Below are positions 1 to 7,742 of a DNA stretch of 34,802 nt, piece by piece. Source of the stretch: Methanofollis sp. (GTDB lineage: Archaea > Halobacteriota > Methanomicrobia > Methanomicrobiales > Methanofollaceae). Made by a program: the position numbers and the translations under genes. The DNA is taken from positions 1 through 34,802 of the forward strand of contig JAQVHG010000002.1 of the NCBI GenBank assembly GCA_028696365.1, read 5' to 3'. The notes under the pieces are model-generated. The model saw nothing but the letters and a program-made list of their open reading frames with translations, was not told the DNA's origin and ran no database searches. Within the stretch, counting starts at the first letter, position 1. Every line of letters begins with the position of its first letter.

Positions 1-1563
1 GTGCGTCCCCCGTTCCCCGACGACCGGCTCGTAGCCCTGAGAGACCGCCAGGATCTCGGCATGGACCTGCGCCTTCCGGGCAGCCTCGATCACCTCATCT
101 CTTCCTGCCTCGGGCCTTCCGTACCTGATATTCTCTTCGATGGAGGTATGGAAGAGGAAGAGGTCCTGCGAGACGACTGAGACCTGACGGCGTACCCATC
201 CAGAATCGAGGTCGGCAAGATCGTAGCCGTCAAGGGTGATCATACCCGACTGCGGGGTGAAAAATTTCAGGAGCAAATTGATCAGCGTCGTCTTCCCGGC
301 CCCAGTCCGCCCGATGAGTGCGACGACCTCGCCTGGCCCGACGCTGAGATTGACCCCATGCAGGACCGGTGTCTCATCTACATATGAGAACGAGACGTCC
401 TGAAACTCGATCTTTCCTTCTATAGAATCTGGAATGATCTCGCCGCTCTGACCTGACTCGGTCTCAGTCCTGAACAATTCCTGGAGCCGTTCGACCGAGG
501 TGAAGACAGGCTGGATGATAACCGGGAGAGAGAAGAAGGTGCTGGAGGCGGTTGAAAACGTCACAATATATGCAACATATGCAACAAAGTCCCCGACCGT
601 CATCACCCCGACGAGGACGTCCTGCCCGCCGATCCAGATGACAGCGAGCAGCATCATAAACTGGGTGCCCAGGAGAAACTGGCTGGAAAAAGAGTTGAGC
701 ATCGAACTTTTGACCCTTGTCTGGATCACGCCCCTCAACGAATTCACCACACGTCCGACCTCCCGCGCTTCTGCAGCATGGGTCTTGACTGTCTCGATGC
801 CAGAGAGGATCTCCTGGAGGTCCCTGGAGACATAGGCTCCTCTCTCTCGTTCCAGGTAGGTGATGGCACGTATCCTGCTGATAAATATCAGATTGACCAG
901 GAGAAAGAGAGGCGTGAAGATGATCAGGATAAGAGTCAGTTTAGCGCTGAGAGCATAGAGTATGACCACAGAGAAGGCGACATAAAAGAGGCTGGAAAAG
1001 ATCTGGGGGAGATACTGGGAGAAGAGATACTGCATGATCCCGACATCTCCTGAGATGCGTGACATCAGGTATCCGGTCTGACCGGCCTTGAAGTACGAGA
1101 GAGGAAAACGGAGCACGTGCTCGAAGAGGTCGGTCTGGAGATGAAAGGTGTACTCCTCCCTGAACCTTACCAGGAGGTATGACTGAACCAGCCCGAGCAG
1201 CCCGATGGCGGCACCGAGGATACATATCGCCATGACAAGGGCCGGGAGAGAGGAACAGATCGCACTGAGCGAGGTGTCCAGGAGTGAAGAAGTTGGGGCA
1301 GTCACTGGCGAAGATCCAGTGGCACCAGGCACCACATAGTCAAGAAATATCTTACCTGAGAGGGGCACGAGCGCTCTCAACCCGACAAGAAGGAGAGTGA
1401 GACCAAGACTGATGACGCCGATCTTCCAGACTGGTCTCAGGTATCGGGAAAAAAAGAGAATGTCCTGGGTCCGGACTTTGCTGTCAGTCTCTCGTGCAGG
1501 AGTAAAGATCTCCCTGACAAATGCGATGCCGGCCCTGATCTTCGCAGCACCCTTCTGTCCCAT
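1..1563 (-). CDS. ABC transporter, fused membrane and ATPase domains (3' end beyond window)
   Basis: An open frame of 521 codons runs from ATG at 1563 off the left edge. The N-terminal part, after about 40 residues, carries hydrophobic segments typical of an ABC exporter membrane domain. A nucleotide-binding domain follows: Walker A GRTGAGKTT lies near residues 423-431, the Q-loop is VVSQDLFLF, and the frame ends at VVGERGT, just before the expected LSGGQ signature, so signature and Walker B lie outside the window. There is no N-terminal C39 peptidase domain, so it cannot itself cleave a double-glycine leader. It starts 20 bp after the second radical SAM gene on the same strand and is probably the last gene of that operon. 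The likely role, inferred from context, is export of the mature modified peptide; a general lipid or drug exporter is the alternative. Confidence 0.9.
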   Translation of the reverse strand, partial: MGQKGAAKIRAGIAFVREIFTPARETDSKVRTQDILFFSRYLRPVWKIGVISLGLTLLLVGLRALVPLSGKIFLDYVVPGATGSSPVTAPTSSLLDTSLSAICSSLPALVMAICILGAAIGLLGLVQSYLLVRFREEYTFHLQTDLFEHVLRFPLSYFKAGQTGYLMSRISGDVGIMQYLFSQYLPQIFSSLFYVAFSVVILYALSAKLTLILIIFTPLFLLVNLIFISRIRAITYLERERGAYVSRDLQEILSGIETVKTHAAEAREVGRVVNSLRGVIQTRVKSSMLNSFSSQFLLGTQFMMLLAVIWIGGQDVLVGVMTVGDFVAYVAYIVTFSTASSTFFSLPVIIQPVFTSVERLQELFRTETESGQSGEIIPDSIEGKIEFQDVSFSYVDETPVLHGVNLSVGPGEVVALIGRTGAGKTTLINLLLKFFTPQSGMITLDGYDLADLDSGWVRRQVSVVSQDLFLFHTSIEENIRYGRPEAGRDEVIEAARKAQVHAEILAVSQGYEPVVGERGTH

Positions 1564-1583
1564 GGCCTCTATCCGACGAGATC

Positions 1584-2732
1584 TCAGGAGGGAGGCTCAG
1601 AGACCAGCGTGCCCAGGTGCTCCTCCGCACCTGCACCCCTCCCCACCTTCCTGGTCTCTGGAAAGATCCCGGCCCGCTCAGCCTCCTCGCAGAACCAGTA
1701 CGGTTCCCAGAGGTCGCCACTCCGATAATAGTTCTGCGCAAGACAGCTCCCGAGGCACCGCCCTTTCATCAGACATCGCCCGCACACCCCCTCCAGTTTC
1801 TCAGGCAAACCTCCCCTGATCTCCCCAAGCATGGGAGTGTGTTCCCAGATATCGACGAGTCGGTCGGTTCTGGCATGCCCGAAGATCATTTCTGAAAGGC
1901 TCTCCCCGATCCCGCAGAGGGCGTAAGAACCGTCTGAGAGCACACCGAGAATGCTGAAGATCCCACAGACGCTGCAACCGTCCCCATGGTCCCCAAACAT
2001 CCTGCTCAACGGACGGAAGGCGGGGGGGTGATCATAGATCAGATTGAGGGTCGTGGTAGGGGCAAGATCCCGTTCGACCCATTGCCCAAGGGCGATGAGT
2101 TCTCTGATTTCCAGGGCCTCGCCACTGTGGTGCATCTGTTTGCCTCGCGAGGTGGGTTGCAGGAGGTTGAACTTCACCGACCCGGCGCCGAGCCACTCCG
2201 CGAGCCTGACCATCTCCCCGATCTGATCTCTGTTCCGCCGCATGACCGTCATGATCACCTGAGGTCTGAGCCCGGCATCAGCGAGATGCCTGACTCCTGC
2301 ACATGCCGTATCATAACTCCCGGGAACGCCCCTGACCCACTCATGGGTCGTTGCATCGGTACCGTCGAGGCTTACTGAGACAAAGGTATTCTTGCATGAG
2401 GCGATCGCCTCTGCGATCTCTGAGGCCATCAGGGTCCCGTTGGTCTCTAATACAAGTTTTAATCCCTCTCTCTTGACAATATCCACCATTTCTGCGAATT
2501 GTGGATGGAGCAGAGGCTCTCCCCCCGTAAGTTTCACCGTCATGAGCCCAAGCGGTTGCGCCTCTCTAATAATGGAGACAAAGAGATCAATGGGGAGGAA
2601 CGATGTGGCCTTAGTGGCGTTCTGATACTTGGGTGCGATCCAGCAGTGACGACATGCGAGGTTGCACTCGTCGGTGAGGTAGAAGTAGAGCTGGTATAGG
2701 GGATATCTCCGCGTCTCACTGTCAGTGCTCAC
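1584..2732 (-). CDS. scmF: Radical SAM/SPASM peptide-modifying enzyme, ScmF-like
   Basis: The radical SAM cluster motif is CNLACRHC (the CxxxCxxC triad), preceded by YQLYFYLTDE, and the SAM-binding GGEP follows about 40 residues later. The C-terminal SPASM/twitch region is Cys-rich (CSVCGIF, CGIGE, CGRCLMKGRCLGSC, WFC) and should bind auxiliary Fe-S clusters. Members of this class install thioether, C-C or related crosslinks in ribosomal peptides. An ATG at 2783 is possible, but I chose GTG at 2732: it overlaps the upstream stop by four bases (GTGA), has GAGGTGATC just before it, and mirrors the ATGA coupling of the previous pair. The protein is then 382 aa. The sequence around the first Cys triad fits my memory of the SynChlorMet protein ScmF; that subfamily assignment is from memory, while radical SAM/SPASM is certain. 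Confidence 0.88.
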   Translation of the reverse strand: MSTDSETRRYPLYQLYFYLTDECNLACRHCWIAPKYQNATKATSFLPIDLFVSIIREAQPLGLMTVKLTGGEPLLHPQFAEMVDIVKREGLKLVLETNGTLMASEIAEAIASCKNTFVSVSLDGTDATTHEWVRGVPGSYDTACAGVRHLADAGLRPQVIMTVMRRNRDQIGEMVRLAEWLGAGSVKFNLLQPTSRGKQMHHSGEALEIRELIALGQWVERDLAPTTTLNLIYDHPPAFRPLSRMFGDHGDGCSVCGIFSILGVLSDGSYALCGIGESLSEMIFGHARTDRLVDIWEHTPMLGEIRGGLPEKLEGVCGRCLMKGRCLGSCLAQNYYRSGDLWEPYWFCEEAERAGIFPETRKVGRGAGAEEHLGTLVSEPPS

Positions 2733-3847
2733 AGGATCACCTCGGGCAGCCGTCCCCCGGCCGCAATAAATCTTCTCAGACATGCGTCAGGGCTCGGGTG
2801 GTAGACGTCACCGAGGGTCGTATACGCAAGGGCAGGACAGTTGCCGGTACAGAATTTTATGTAGTCACATCCACGGCAGAAGGCAAATTGTTCCAGCGGG
2901 ATCTCTTGCCTTCTCCTCAGCTTGTTCAGGTCCGGATGATAGGTCCAAATGTCCTGGAGGGCGGTTCTGCCGATCTGTCCGAGTTCGATGTGGCTGATCA
3001 GGATGCAGGGGACGATCACCCCGTCGGCCCGCACCGCGATCTTGCTCGTCGTGCAGCCGCAACCGGTGAGAGAGCCACCGCCGGGCAGTCTGTCCATTCC
3101 CTCTAGACGGGCACGCTCCATCTCCGCCCACCGCTCCGCCTCTGCAAGAGGGCCAGCAGTAGCCGAGATCCGGTTCCCATACTCCTGTTTCAGTCGTACC
3201 AACGTCTCCATGGCCTGGGTCCGATCGGCGACAGTGAGTTGCACCGCTTCAGTGTGTTCCCGGCAGAGGCCGAAATGGGACGCTGCGTTGGTGGAGAAAG
3301 ATGGAAGCCCAAGGTCTTCAAGGAGGAACCTTGCGATCTCGTCGAGGTGGTCGACGTTCTGGCGGTGGATCGTCACCCTGACCGCTACGGGTATTTCATG
3401 ATCCCTGAGATGCCCTATCCCATTTACTGCCTGATCAAATGTCCCTGTTCCCCGAAAGGAGTCATGAACCCTAGGAGTAGGGCCGTCGATGGAGACCTGC
3501 ACCGAGGTGCACCGCCCAGTCCCGGCGAGATGTGCAGCCGCATCATCGGTGATCAGCGTCCCGTTGGAAAGAATCGAGAACCGCATTCTATTTTCTACGA
3601 TCCCGTCGATGAGTTCAGGGAGGTCGGGCCGACAGAAGGGCTCGCCACCCTGGAGAGTGACGTTCATCACCGCGCAGCGGTTCAGTTCCTCAAAGAAATG
3701 CAGCCACTCGTCGATCGGGAGGTCGCGCTCTGCTTCGGATGCACTCGAAAAGTGGCTACAGTAGGTACACCGAAGGTTGCAGCGGTTCGTAACTGCAAGG
3801 TCGACTGTCCTCGGCGAGCGCATGACTTGAGATTTGGGAGGGGTCAT
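2729..3847 (-). CDS. scmE: Radical SAM/SPASM peptide-modifying enzyme, ScmE-like
   Basis: This 372-aa protein has Cys23, Cys27 and Cys30 in CNLRCTYC, which ligate the radical SAM [4Fe-4S] cluster, and GGEP at 67-70 for SAM binding. The C-terminal SPASM region has GCGCTTSKIAVRADG, VPC, CRGCDYIKFCTGNC and a final DAC, the usual PqqE/anSME-like arrangement of auxiliary cluster ligands. It is one of two distinct SPASM enzymes in the operon; they differ enough that each probably performs its own step. The ATG overlaps the PqqD-like gene stop as ATGA, which implies translational coupling and co-production of chaperone and enzyme. It resembles the PqqE-like ScmE of the SynChlorMet cassette as I remember it. 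The substrate is inferred to be the Cys-rich peptide encoded at 6780-6971. Confidence 0.9.
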   Translation of the reverse strand: MTPPKSQVMRSPRTVDLAVTNRCNLRCTYCSHFSSASEAERDLPIDEWLHFFEELNRCAVMNVTLQGGEPFCRPDLPELIDGIVENRMRFSILSNGTLITDDAAAHLAGTGRCTSVQVSIDGPTPRVHDSFRGTGTFDQAVNGIGHLRDHEIPVAVRVTIHRQNVDHLDEIARFLLEDLGLPSFSTNAASHFGLCREHTEAVQLTVADRTQAMETLVRLKQEYGNRISATAGPLAEAERWAEMERARLEGMDRLPGGGSLTGCGCTTSKIAVRADGVIVPCILISHIELGQIGRTALQDIWTYHPDLNKLRRRQEIPLEQFAFCRGCDYIKFCTGNCPALAYTTLGDVYHPSPDACLRRFIAAGGRLPEVIL

Positions 3848-4134
3848 GGAGTGGTCACGTCCTGCCCCACATAACCTCGTTCCACAAGTTCATCGATGAA
3901 TTGCATAATCTCAGCCGGCGCCTCTTCTGGGACGTTGGAAAACAATCGCATCATCGCCTCTGCGATCTCCTTGACTGAGGTAGTGCCGTCCAGCATCTTC
4001 CAGGCAAGGGCACCTGTTGGGTTGAGGCCAAAGACATTTCCAGTGTCGGGATCGAAAAGGATTGCCCAGTCGTCGAACTCCTCCCTGAAAACGATGTCCG
4101 GGTTCCGTACGTGATATTTAATTGTTTTGCTCAT
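3844..4134 (-). CDS. scmD: PqqD-like RiPP recognition element, ScmD-like
   Basis: This 96-aa protein has the PqqD fold pattern: a beta-strand N-terminus (REEFDDWAILFDPDTG), then VFGLNPTGALAWKMLDG and helices ending in a DELVERGYV segment. PqqD proteins are stand-alone RREs that bind the leader of a precursor peptide and hand it to a radical SAM/SPASM enzyme, which is exactly the gene that follows with a 4-bp overlap. No precursor-like ORF lies inside this operon; the best candidate is in the facing plus-strand cluster. The gene is first in its transcription unit, with a TATA box placed for a nearly leaderless start at 4134. Confidence 0.9.
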   Translation of the reverse strand: MSKTIKYHVRNPDIVFREEFDDWAILFDPDTGNVFGLNPTGALAWKMLDGTTSVKEIAEAMMRLFSNVPEEAPAEIMQFIDELVERGYVGQDVTTP

Positions 4135-4156
4135 TGCCCGAGAGATCCGAACAGTC

Positions 4157-4166
4157 CTATATAATT
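4157..4166 (-). promoter_or_regulatory. TATA box for the scmDEF-ABC operon
   Basis: The minus strand reads ATTATATAGG here, about 23 bases upstream of the ATG at 4134. That spacing predicts a transcript starting at or a few bases before the start codon. No Shine-Dalgarno sequence precedes the ATG, in keeping with leaderless translation. Confidence 0.55.
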
Positions 4167-4314
4167 GTGTTCCTGGTGTTCTGCTGATCCTGGATACACA
4201 TCAAAACCTCTCTCTGTCCTGACGATATCCTTGGTCCAGAGGTATGGATGATGTGACCGCACCCTGTCTATCAAGAACATCTGGCAGTCGCCCTAGCTTT
4301 GGCTGCGGCAAAAT

Positions 4315-4605
4315 ATGAGGTCATTCCAAAACTCTCCAGCCCTCCCCCTCCTCAGAAGAGGGCACTGAATGTGGTGGAGAAATCCTCTCTCTTCGTTGCC
4401 CAATCATGCCTTCATGCCTTCCAACTTCACCTCACCGTGCCCGGGGGCGCTGCCCCCGGACCCCCGGGATGAAGATAGGGTCGGGAAGGCATCATGGGCA
4501 ACTGTGACGAGAGTGCTGCCGTCCACGACCAATCGTGTGGCGGGGGGTTCGGGGGGCGGCAAGCCCCCCGACAGAGAGAGAGATCCAGAGGATTTCTACA
4601 GGGCC
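4315..4605. repeat. Mosaic dispersed repeat: type II tip joined to type I body
   Basis: The left tip (TGAGGTCATTCCAAAACTC) matches the right end of type II elements in reverse. From about 4368 the sequence becomes type I, with GTGGAGAAATCC, GC-rich hairpin arms (CCCGGGGGCGCTGCCCCCGG and a G-rich partner near 4538-4568) and a terminal GGATTTCTACAGGGCC. No coding capacity is credible. It fills the space between the two divergent halves of the RiPP locus; 4135-4314 and 4606-4891 otherwise hold only promoters and a palindrome. Confidence 0.75.
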
Positions 4606-4822
4606 AGAAATTCAGAAACGAAAAAATTCAGTTCAAGATGATTTTCAACCCCTGTGAGTTTAGGGATATGTTCTATGTAAAAGGAATTGGAGTGCCGCTG
4701 AGGTGCAAACATATTTATATCGATATAATGAGGCTCGACCAGAGGTTCTGGCAGGGTGTGATATCAATACATCGCGATCGCTCGAACTGAGATCAAGGAT
4801 CTGATATCTCAACCAGATTGGT

Positions 4823-4840
4823 GTGTAACATGGGTTACAC
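4823..4840. promoter_or_regulatory. 18-bp palindrome, possible operator upstream of the HprK-like gene
   Basis: GTGTAAC and GTTACAC form perfect 7-bp arms around ATGG, about 52 bp before the GTG start at 4892. A perfect palindrome in a promoter region suggests a dimeric regulator site. A TATA-like ATATTTATATCG lies near 4709-4720, so the palindrome would fall inside the leader or overlap a nearer promoter. Function is inferred from position only. Confidence 0.4.
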
Positions 4841-4891
4841 GGCGAAAAGGATCTTTGGAGATGGAGAAGATTGCTTATTTTGTAGAAAAAT

Positions 4892-5833
4892 GTGCTTCAG
4901 GCGATGAAATCTATATCTGAGGATCCATGGAAGAGTCCCGGGGTGGAATGGGGAGAGGACAGAGGATACCTGCTCACTCTCGGCGATGGACAGAGGCGGG
5001 TACTCTGTGCAGATGAGGGAATGACCGAATGGCTTAGCCGTTTCGCCGCGATCCTGAGGCTCGCACCAGGTTGTGTGGGGAATGGTCCTGTAATTTATTA
5101 TATGAGCAGAGGGGGCGTTTCTCCTCGTCTATTTGCGGGGTGGGAGTGCCATCCTCTCAGGTTCTTTCGGGTCTGGTGCCACCCAAAATCCCCCGACATG
5201 ATCCTGGAATCCTCCTGGACCTGGGAGGAGAAACGCTTCATACCATATATCATGATGCACGAGGCTCTCTCGGTTTTATGCACTGATCTCCATGTGCCGA
5301 CCGCCCTCCCCCTTCACACTGCCGCTCTCGCACGGGACGCCGGGGACGGCGGAGCGGTGGCGCTCCTGGCACCCAGTGGGACCGGGAAATCGACCTGTGC
5401 GGCACGGGTTCCATCACCGTGGGAACCTCTCTGTGACGATATGGCCCTCATCGTTAGGGACAGCGATGGGGCGTTTCGTCTCCATCCTCTCCCCACCTGG
5501 AGCGAGGTCACGATGCGAGGACGCACCGATCTGACCTGGGACGTCTGCCGCCACCTCCCGCTACAGGCCGTTTATCTCCTCGAACAGGGCGATCGAGACA
5601 GAGTGACTGAAGTCGGAAATGGGGAGGCCACCGCTGCAATCTTTCGTTCCTCGGTCCAGATCATGACACCGTATCTGAACCGTCTCGATCCAGCAGATGT
5701 CATAGTATTGAAGAGGCGATTTTTAGAAAATGCCTGTACCCTCGCCTCTGCGCTCCCGGCGTTCCGTCTCAGAGCGACCATTTCTGGGCGTTTCTGGGAG
5801 GCGATAGAAGGATCACTTGCAGATGAGCGATGA
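4892..5833 (+). CDS. HPr-kinase-like P-loop protein of the RiPP locus (ScmC-like?)
   Basis: This protein of about 313 aa has a C-terminal HPr kinase/phosphatase-like ATPase core. Walker A is APSGTGKST at about residues 160-168, preceded by a short strand and HTAAL, and followed by LCDDMALI (near 180-187), which matches the acidic Walker-B-like motif of HprK relatives. The N-terminal 130 residues are not recognised. HprK-like proteins recur in RiPP clusters, where they may phosphorylate the peptide or a regulator; the SynChlorMet cassette includes an uncharacterised protein ScmC of similar size, but I cannot confirm the match. The start is GTG at 4892, with an ATG four codons downstream at 4904 as an alternative; neither has a clear ribosome binding site. 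It faces away from the scmDEF operon. Confidence 0.8.
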   Translation: MLQAMKSISEDPWKSPGVEWGEDRGYLLTLGDGQRRVLCADEGMTEWLSRFAAILRLAPGCVGNGPVIYYMSRGGVSPRLFAGWECHPLRFFRVWCHPKSPDMILESSWTWEEKRFIPYIMMHEALSVLCTDLHVPTALPLHTAALARDAGDGGAVALLAPSGTGKSTCAARVPSPWEPLCDDMALIVRDSDGAFRLHPLPTWSEVTMRGRTDLTWDVCRHLPLQAVYLLEQGDRDRVTEVGNGEATAAIFRSSVQIMTPYLNRLDPADVIVLKRRFLENACTLASALPAFRLRATISGRFWEAIEGSLADER

Positions 5834-5950
5834 GATGACGCGGTAGACACACACCTGATACTGACTGCAGACCAATGAAAGATCTACGATACTGCTACGT
5901 AGAATTCAGCATGAATCCTGGGATCATATGCAATAAAAATCTGATATCGC

Positions 5951-6188
5951 GGCTTTGTAGAAACCCTTTTGATGGGTCACTCTAGCAGGGTGCGTGCCGC
6001 GCCCCCCCCGAACCCCCGCGCGAGTGATAGGGGGAAGGACGGCCTGTCTCTCTTCAAGTCTCTCGATTGTGCCTCCCCGTCTCTATCTTCATCCCAGGGG
6101 TTCGGGGGCAGAGCCCCACAGCACGAGCATAGGGGAAGGCGGCTGAATCATACTTAAACTAAGAAGAGATGAGGTTTTCTACAGAACC
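5951..6188. repeat. Type I dispersed inverted-repeat element with 8-bp flanking direct repeats
   Basis: The left end is GGCTTTGTAGAAACC and the right end is GGTTTTCTACAGAACC, which are imperfect inverted repeats. The body holds the GC-rich hairpin segments typical of the family, including GGGGTTCGGGGGCAGAGCCCC. GATATCGC stands immediately outside both ends (5943-5950 and 6189-6196), as a target-site duplication would. It is about 238 bp and non-coding, so MITE-like. Confidence 0.8.
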
Positions 6189-6298
6189 GATATCGCGACT
6201 ACAGAACCGATATCGCGACTACAGAACCGATATCGCGACTACAGAACCGATATCGCGACTACAGAACCGATATCGCGACTACAGAACCGATATCGCGA
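6179..6298. repeat. Tandem array, six identical 20-bp units
   Basis: The unit CTACAGAACCGATATCGCGA is repeated exactly six times without interruption. The first ten bases equal the right tip of the preceding type I element and the rest equals its flanking direct repeat. The array is immediately followed by CATTGTAGAGACC, the left tip of the next element. CGATATCG inside each unit is palindromic. Confidence 0.97.
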
Positions 6299-6300
6299 CA

Positions 6301-6603
6301 TTGTAGAGACCTTCATTAATTATGGACATATCCCAAAACTCACTGTGGTTGAAAATGATCTTGAACTGAATTTTTTCGTTTCTGAATTTCTAAACCCTAT
6401 CCTCCACCAGGGGGCGAGTGCCACCCGGACCCCCCGTGTCACGATAGGTCGTGGACGACAATCCCTCTTCAGGGAGTTTGAATATGCCTTCCCGGCTCAA
6501 TCTTCATCCCAGGGGTCCGGGGGCAGAGCCCCCGGCGAGATTCATGAGGGAAGGTGGTTGAGTCACACATGCACCCATAAAGGGTGAGGGTTTCTACAGA
6601 GCC
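6301..6603. repeat. Mosaic dispersed repeat with an internal type II tip
   Basis: It begins with a type I-like tip (TTGTAGAGACC), then the type II left end CATATCCCAAAACTCAC near 6328. It continues through the shared GC-rich segments (GGGGTCCGGGGGCAGAGCCC) and ends with the type I tip GGGTTTCTACAGAGCC. It is non-coding and lies upstream of the precursor peptide promoter. Confidence 0.75.
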
Positions 6604-6737
6604 GAATCTAGAAACCATGAGGACAGTGGGTGACTCCGTCGCTCTTCTGTGTTAATCAATCCTCATTGCGGTGGGATCATCATGGGAATTGAGGCTGATG
6701 TTCAGGACCGATCGGCAGGGTTACAATCGAACGAATG

Positions 6738-6775
6738 TATATATATACGCCAATATTATAACGCAATCCTGGTGG
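6738..6775 (+). promoter_or_regulatory. TATA box and ribosome binding site of the Cys-rich peptide gene
   Basis: TATATATATAC at 6738-6748 is the clearest TATA box in this part of the window. It would place the transcript start near 6768. CCTGGTGG at 6768-6775 precedes the ATG at 6780 by four bases and could pair with 16S rRNA. An own promoter suits a precursor that must be made in excess over its enzymes. Confidence 0.55.
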
Positions 6776-6779
6776 CTAC

Positions 6780-6971
6780 ATGGCAGACACCAGAGATTAT
6801 GAAGCGCCCAGAATGATAGATCTCAGCGAACAGGTGCGTGTCGGACACGGGCTTTGTCAGGACGGGAGTTGTCCCGCCACAGGCAATTGCCAAAACGGAT
6901 GTTATGCATCTGGGCACTGTACAAGCGGTGGAGAGGCGAATTCTACATGTTCTGAAGGGCCTGCAGTCTGA
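6780..6971 (+). CDS. Candidate RiPP precursor peptide with four CxxG repeats
   Basis: This 63-aa peptide has a leader-like N-terminus (residues 1-24: an acidic/amphipathic stretch containing YEAPRMIDLSEQV) and a C-terminal core rich in Cys and Gly. Cys are at 26, 31, 37, 41, 47 and 57. The core breaks into units starting CQDG, CQNG, CTSG and CSEG with spacings of 11, 10 and 10 residues, so C-x-x-G is reiterated. Such a layout (YxxP-type leader, then a repetitive Cys/Gly core) is typical of substrates of radical SAM/SPASM enzymes such as sactipeptides and ranthipeptides. It is flanked by an HprK-like gene and a leader-peptidase-like gene. I do not recognise the exact family. The identification rests on size, composition and neighbours; modification is inferred. 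Confidence 0.8.
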   Translation: MADTRDYEAPRMIDLSEQVRVGHGLCQDGSCPATGNCQNGCYASGHCTSGGEANSTCSEGPAV

Positions 6972-7066
6972 ACACCACGAGTCTGTATGGTAGGCTGTTT
7001 CTTCGGAGTTCCCGCGCCTGATCGCCCAGGAAAACAGCAGCCGCGCTGAGCAAGAAGGGATCTCAT

Positions 7067-7101
7067 CTAAGTGATGCGGTCCGTAAAAATGGTGCACTTA
7101 G
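7067..7101 (+). promoter_or_regulatory. Inverted repeat between precursor and peptidase genes
   Basis: CTAAGTG (7067-7073) and CACTTAG (7095-7101) are perfect 7-bp arms 21 bases apart. They sit in the 156-bp gap after the precursor stop, just before the GGAGGTCC ribosome binding site. A weak hairpin here could protect the precursor message or limit read-through into the enzymes. Nothing else is visible in the gap. Confidence 0.3.
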
Positions 7102-7127
7102 GGCGAACGTGACGGAGGTCCACCGAT

Positions 7128-7742
7128 ATGATCTCTAACCAGATCGATCTCATCACCTACGTGGGACCGAGCATGTACCCCACCTTGAAGCCTCTAGACC
7201 TCCTGTATTGTCGCCCCGCAGGTGAGAGGAGCAGGGTGCGGAAAGGGGACGTGATAGTTTTCCAGCATCCTGAAATCGGCCATATCGTCATCCACCGGGT
7301 CATTGCTGTCACTTCTGCAGGAATAAAGACTCGAGGAGATAACAACAGCCTTGAAGACCCGTATCTCGTCTCCCCAGATGCGGTTCTCGGTCTGGCTCTC
7401 TACGCAAGACGGAATGGGAGACTTATAGCGATAAGGGGGGGATACAGAGGACGATCCCGCGCCGCCGCTATCCAGATGCGCCGCCGGGCGGTGCATATCG
7501 CGGCGGCTGTGCTGCGCCGTCCCTGCGACGCCCTTCCCAGGAGATGCCCGGTCGAAATTCCTTTCCTTCGGGTCGTCGCCTTCAGACGAACCCACGGCAC
7601 AGAGTTGCGTCTCCTCCTTGGCGGGCGATCGATCGGACACCTCCCGGCCGGTGAGAGGCGCTGGCGGATCAAGCGGCCGTTTGGGATTATCGTAAATGAA
7701 GAAGCACTCCCTGGACCACACTCAGAGGAGAAGCATGAGTGA
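7128..7742 (+). CDS. S24/S26-family signal-peptidase-like protease (candidate leader peptidase)
   Basis: This 204-aa protein has the S26 boxes near its N-terminus: GPSMYPTL with nucleophile Ser15, GDVIVFQHP at 40-48, IVIHRV with His56, and KTRGDNN with Asp71. A Ser-His-Asp set is the archaeal/ER type rather than the bacterial Ser-Lys dyad. There is no hydrophobic membrane segment before Ser15, unlike true signal peptidase I, so the enzyme is probably cytoplasmic. The C-terminal 100 residues are Arg-rich and unrecognised. GGAGGTCC stands six bases before the ATG. Directly downstream of the Cys-rich peptide, it is a good candidate for leader removal; this is inference. Confidence 0.82.
   Translation: MISNQIDLITYVGPSMYPTLKPLDLLYCRPAGERSRVRKGDVIVFQHPEIGHIVIHRVIAVTSAGIKTRGDNNSLEDPYLVSPDAVLGLALYARRNGRLIAIRGGYRGRSRAAAIQMRRRAVHIAAAVLRRPCDALPRRCPVEIPFLRVVAFRRTHGTELRLLLGGRSIGHLPAGERRWRIKRPFGIIVNEEALPGPHSEEKHE

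Noticed and set aside
1..1563. Peptidase-containing (C39) bacteriocin exporter
   Set aside because: The N-terminus has only about 40 residues before the membrane domain, with no Cys/His protease motif.
6179..6298. Tandem 20-bp units as a CRISPR array
   Set aside because: Units are contiguous with no unique spacers, too short, and derive from the element tip and its flank; no cas genes are present.
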